Position numbers and translations under genes: made by a program. Below, one piece after another: positions 61,626 through 64,000 of a stretch of DNA of 64,000 nt. Location: the NCBI RefSeq assembly GCF_000741295.1, contig NZ_JGZG01000008.1, positions 63,005 through 127,004 on the forward strand, given 5' to 3'. Position 1 is the first letter of the stretch. Each line of letters begins with the position of its first letter. Source of the DNA: Bifidobacterium pseudolongum subsp. globosum. Its GTDB lineage: Bacteria > Actinomycetota > Actinomycetes > Actinomycetales > Bifidobacteriaceae. The notes under the pieces were generated by a model. It had not been told where the DNA came from. It saw nothing but the letters and a program-made list of their open reading frames with translations, and did not search any database.

Positions 61626-63320
61626 CTATTCACGGAACGCGCTCGTGACGGGCAGGCGGCGGTCGCGGCCGAATGCGAGCGCGCTGACCTTCGGCCCGAG
61701 TGGGTACTGGCGGCGCTTCCATTCGGCGCGGTCGACAAGGCGTATGACCGTCGAGACGGTCTCGTCGTCGAATCCGTCGGCGAGCAGGTCGGCGCGGCCG
61801 TGCGCGTGCTCGATGTATGCCTCGAGCACGCGGTCGAGCAGCTCGTACTGCGGCAGCGAATCGCTGTCCTTCTGCCCGGGGCGCAGTTCGGCGCTGGGGG
61901 CCTTCGTGATCGAGTTGACGGGGATCATCACACCGCCGGGCAGCTGCACGCCGGCGTCTCCCGCCTCGTTGCCGACGACGTGCAGCCCGCCAACGCCCAT
62001 GCCCGCGGCGGCCGCGCTGTTGCGCCAGCGCGCCAGCTGCCAGACCTTGGTCTTGAACACGTCTTTGATCGGCGCGTAGCCGCCCACCGCGTCACCGTAG
62101 ATCGTCGAATAGCCGCAGGCGAGCTCGGACTTGTTCCCGGTCGCGAGCGCGAGCACGCCCTTGGAGTTCGAGTAGGCCATGACGATGACGCCGCGGATGC
62201 GCGCCTGCAGGTTCTCCGCGGACACGCCGTCCAGCGCGAGCTGCTGCTGGAACGCATCGTACATCGGTTTGATCGGCTGCACGTCGTAGTGCGCCCCGAT
62301 GTTGGCGGCCAGATCGGCGGCGTCGTCTTTCGAGCCTTGCGACGAATACATGCTCGGCATCGAGATGCCGTACACATTGCCGCCGCCCACCGCGTCGGCC
62401 GCCATGGCCGCCACGAGGGCCGAGTCGATGCCGCCGGACAACCCCAGGCACACGCCGGTGAAGCCGTTCTTGGCCATGTAGTCCTTGAGTCCCAGCACGC
62501 ATGCGGTGTACACCTCTTCGTCGGGATCCATGCGCGGCGCGACATCGCACGCCTCCTGGCGGTCGCGGTCCGTGTCGAGTGTGAAGTACGCGAGGTCCTC
62601 CATGAACATCGGCGAACGCTGGAGCAGCGTGCCGTCCGTGTCCACCACGAAAGTGCCGCCGTCGAAGACGAGGTCGTCCTGGCCGCCCACCTGGTTCACG
62701 TAGATCATCGGCGCATGCACTTCGGCGGCGCGCCTGCGGGCCAGGTCGAGCCGGGTCTGGGTCTTGCCCTCCTCGTACGGCGACCCGTTGATCGTCAGCA
62801 GCACGTCGATGTGCTCCGCGGCGAGCTCGGCGACCGGGCCGCCGTCCTGCCAGATGTCCTCGCAGATTGCCAGCCCCACGCGCACACCGTCGATCGAAAG
62901 CACGACGTGCCGCTCACCGGCGGAGAAAATGCGGAATTCGTCGAACACGCCGTAATTGGGCAGGAAGTGCTTGTCGTACCCGGCCCACACCAAGCCGCCG
63001 TGCAGCACCACGAGTCGGTTGCGCGGCTTGCCGTTGGCGTGGTCGGTGCCGACGGTGCCCACCACCACGTACAGGCCTCCCATGCCTTCGCTTTCGAGCT
63101 GTGCGGCCAGTTCGTTGGCTTTGTTCCATGCGGCTTCACGGAATGTGGCACGCAGGGCCAGGTCTTCGATCGGGTAGCCGGTCAGGGTCATCTCCGGGAA
63201 GACGACGACGTCGGCGCGCTCACGCGCCATGCGGGTGGTTGCGATGACTTTGGCGGCGTTGCCGTCCAGATCGCCCACGCAGGTGTCGATCTGCGCAAGC
63301 GCGAAACGTGTTGTGCTCAT
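61626..63320 (-). CDS. nadE: NAD+ synthase, glutamine-hydrolysing
   Basis: A 564-residue two-domain enzyme that amidates nicotinate adenine dinucleotide. The N-terminal nitrilase-type glutaminase has Glu in FPEMTLTGYP near 42, Lys in GYDKHFLPNYGVFDE near 115 and Cys in LAICEDIW near 150. The synthetase domain has the PP-loop LGLSGGIDSALVA near 297 and GNKSELACGYSTIYGD. Length fits the shorter glutamine-dependent form. ATG 63320 has no Shine-Dalgarno; a TACACT lies 8 bp upstream. The SPOR-type gene follows after 61 bp. Confidence 0.96.
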   Translation of the reverse strand: MSTTRFALAQIDTCVGDLDGNAAKVIATTRMARERADVVVFPEMTLTGYPIEDLALRATFREAAWNKANELAAQLESEGMGGLYVVVGTVGTDHANGKPRNRLVVLHGGLVWAGYDKHFLPNYGVFDEFRIFSAGERHVVLSIDGVRVGLAICEDIWQDGGPVAELAAEHIDVLLTINGSPYEEGKTQTRLDLARRRAAEVHAPMIYVNQVGGQDDLVFDGGTFVVDTDGTLLQRSPMFMEDLAYFTLDTDRDRQEACDVAPRMDPDEEVYTACVLGLKDYMAKNGFTGVCLGLSGGIDSALVAAMAADAVGGGNVYGISMPSMYSSQGSKDDAADLAANIGAHYDVQPIKPMYDAFQQQLALDGVSAENLQARIRGVIVMAYSNSKGVLALATGNKSELACGYSTIYGDAVGGYAPIKDVFKTKVWQLARWRNSAAAAGMGVGGLHVVGNEAGDAGVQLPGGVMIPVNSITKAPSAELRPGQKDSDSLPQYELLDRVLEAYIEHAHGRADLLADGFDDETVSTVIRLVDRAEWKRRQYPLGPKVSALAFGRDRRLPVTSAFRE

Positions 63321-63328
63321 GCTCCCCT

Positions 63329-63334
63329 AGTGTA
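63329..63334 (-). promoter_or_regulatory. -10 element 8 bp from the nadE start codon
   Basis: TACACT on the minus strand, with AGGGGAGC between it and the ATG. The purines touch the start codon too closely to act as a ribosome site. Confidence 0.35.
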
Positions 63335-63367
63335 TCCGCTCACCACGCGTTACGCGTTTCGAATGAT

Positions 63368-64000
63368 TCACCGGGCGCCGCTTACGCGCAGGGCGTCAAG
63401 CACGTCGAGCGCGGCGTTCGCGTAGAAGTCGGCGCCTGTGCGCACCGTCTCGTCGAACCCCACGAAGCGCGGGCTGTGCCAATCGGCGCATCCGGGCGTG
63501 CCGTTCGACCCGACAAATGCGAACACCGGGCGGGTGACCTTGGCGTATTCGGCGAAGTCCTCGCCGGCCATCGACGGCATGATCGGCGCGAGGCTCGCGT
63601 ATTGCGGGATATGCGCGCACACCGGCTCGATGAGCGCGGGGTCGCTGACGAGCGGGTCCTGGAAGTCGTCCCAGTCCACGCTCGCGGCGATGCCGTAGGC
63701 CGCCGCCGTCTGCTCGACGATCGTGCGGAACCGCTCGGCCGCCAGATCGCCGTCCTCGCGGTGGAAATAGCGCACGGTGCCTTGGAAGCCGGCTTCGGCG
63801 GGCACGACGTTCCACACGTCGCCCCCATGCACTTCGGTCACCGAGACGACGAGCGGGTGGAACGGCGTGACATTGCGGCTCACAATGGTCTGCAGGCTCA
63901 TGATCATCGAGGCCATCGCCTCGAGCGGGCCGGTGCCTTTGTGCGGATAGCCGGCATGGGTGCCCTGCGCGTGCAAGGTGACGCCGAAGCGTACGCAGCC
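63368..64000 (-). CDS. M20-family amidohydrolase (3' part)
   Basis: The last 211 codons of a metal-dependent amidohydrolase of the M20D type (N-acyl amino acid or hippurate hydrolase-like); the 5' part is beyond the window. Visible are the dimerisation-domain HAQGTHAGYPHKGTGPLEAMASMI, VSVTEVHGGDVWNVVPAEAGFQGTVRYF, SMAGEDFAEYAKVTRPVFAFVGSN and DWHSPRFVGFDE, where the Glu and His are probable metal-site residues. It ends at a TGA at 63368 and lies about 50 bp upstream of nadE on the same strand. Confidence 0.88.
   Translation of the reverse strand, partial: GCVRFGVTLHAQGTHAGYPHKGTGPLEAMASMIMSLQTIVSRNVTPFHPLVVSVTEVHGGDVWNVVPAEAGFQGTVRYFHREDGDLAAERFRTIVEQTAAAYGIAASVDWDDFQDPLVSDPALIEPVCAHIPQYASLAPIMPSMAGEDFAEYAKVTRPVFAFVGSNGTPGCADWHSPRFVGFDETVRTGADFYANAALDVLDALRVSGAR

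Noticed and set aside
1-64000. CRISPR arrays, insertion sequences, integrases, phage genes
   Set aside because: No regularly spaced repeats, transposase or integrase motifs, or terminal inverted repeats were found. The only long direct repeat is the tRNA-Arg pair.

Overview
The window is high-GC, gene-dense chromosomal DNA from a Gram-positive anaerobe, most likely Bifidobacterium or a close relative in Bifidobacteriaceae. The inference rests on gene content: an actinobacterial zwf-opcA-pgl set, paired clpP1/clpP2 next to clpX, pyruvate formate-lyase with its activase, a proline iminopeptidase, a FeoABC iron importer, a small SPOR-type protein and an unanchored succinate dehydrogenase/fumarate reductase pair. 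No phage, insertion sequence or CRISPR array was found. Almost every base is coding.

Layout. 1-8.8 kb: a frameshifted MarR remnant, a deoxyribosyltransferase-like gene, aspA, the ferrous iron operon feoA-feoB-feoC, then zwf-opcA-pgl. 8.8-19.5 kb: gnd (convergent to pgl), a frameshifted peptidase E, brnQ, a copper ATPase of unusual architecture that overlaps into msrAB, a short-chain dehydrogenase and a DEAD-box helicase. 19.7-27.7 kb: uracil permease, a UPF0324 transporter, an 87-residue acidic unknown protein, an alpha/beta hydrolase, ychF, proC and proline iminopeptidase. 27.7-37.1 kb: a two-component system whose 849-residue kinase carries a second, degenerate sensor module, facing a MacB-type ABC exporter, then an ECF transporter energising module (ecfT plus a fused double ATPase). 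37.2-43.2 kb: metY, a pyridoxal kinase, and the yraN-comM-dprA cluster. 43.2-50.2 kb: sdhA, sdhB, a methyltransferase, LOG-type protein, nhaA and a MalY/PatB lyase. 50.3-56.4 kb: two identical tRNA-Arg(ACG) genes, clpX, clpP2, clpP1, a ClC transporter and trigger factor. 56.4-64 kb: an RNase D-like exonuclease, pflA, pfl, a SPOR-type small protein, nadE and the 3' part of an M20 amidohydrolase.

How the parts fit. zwf-opcA-pgl with gnd form a full oxidative pentose phosphate branch. aspA (fumarate from aspartate) with sdhAB could form a reductive route to succinate. pflA-pfl handles anaerobic pyruvate cleavage, and pfl is preceded by two CRP/GlxR-type operators 31 bp apart. Copper export is translationally coupled to methionine sulfoxide repair. 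Protein quality control genes (tig, clpP1, clpP2, clpX) lie together with a ClC gene among them.

Regulatory texture. Several genes without a Shine-Dalgarno sequence have a -10-like hexamer ending 7 bp before the start codon, which predicts leaderless mRNAs. Many gene ends are marked by very long, near-perfect hairpins that lack a clear U tract.
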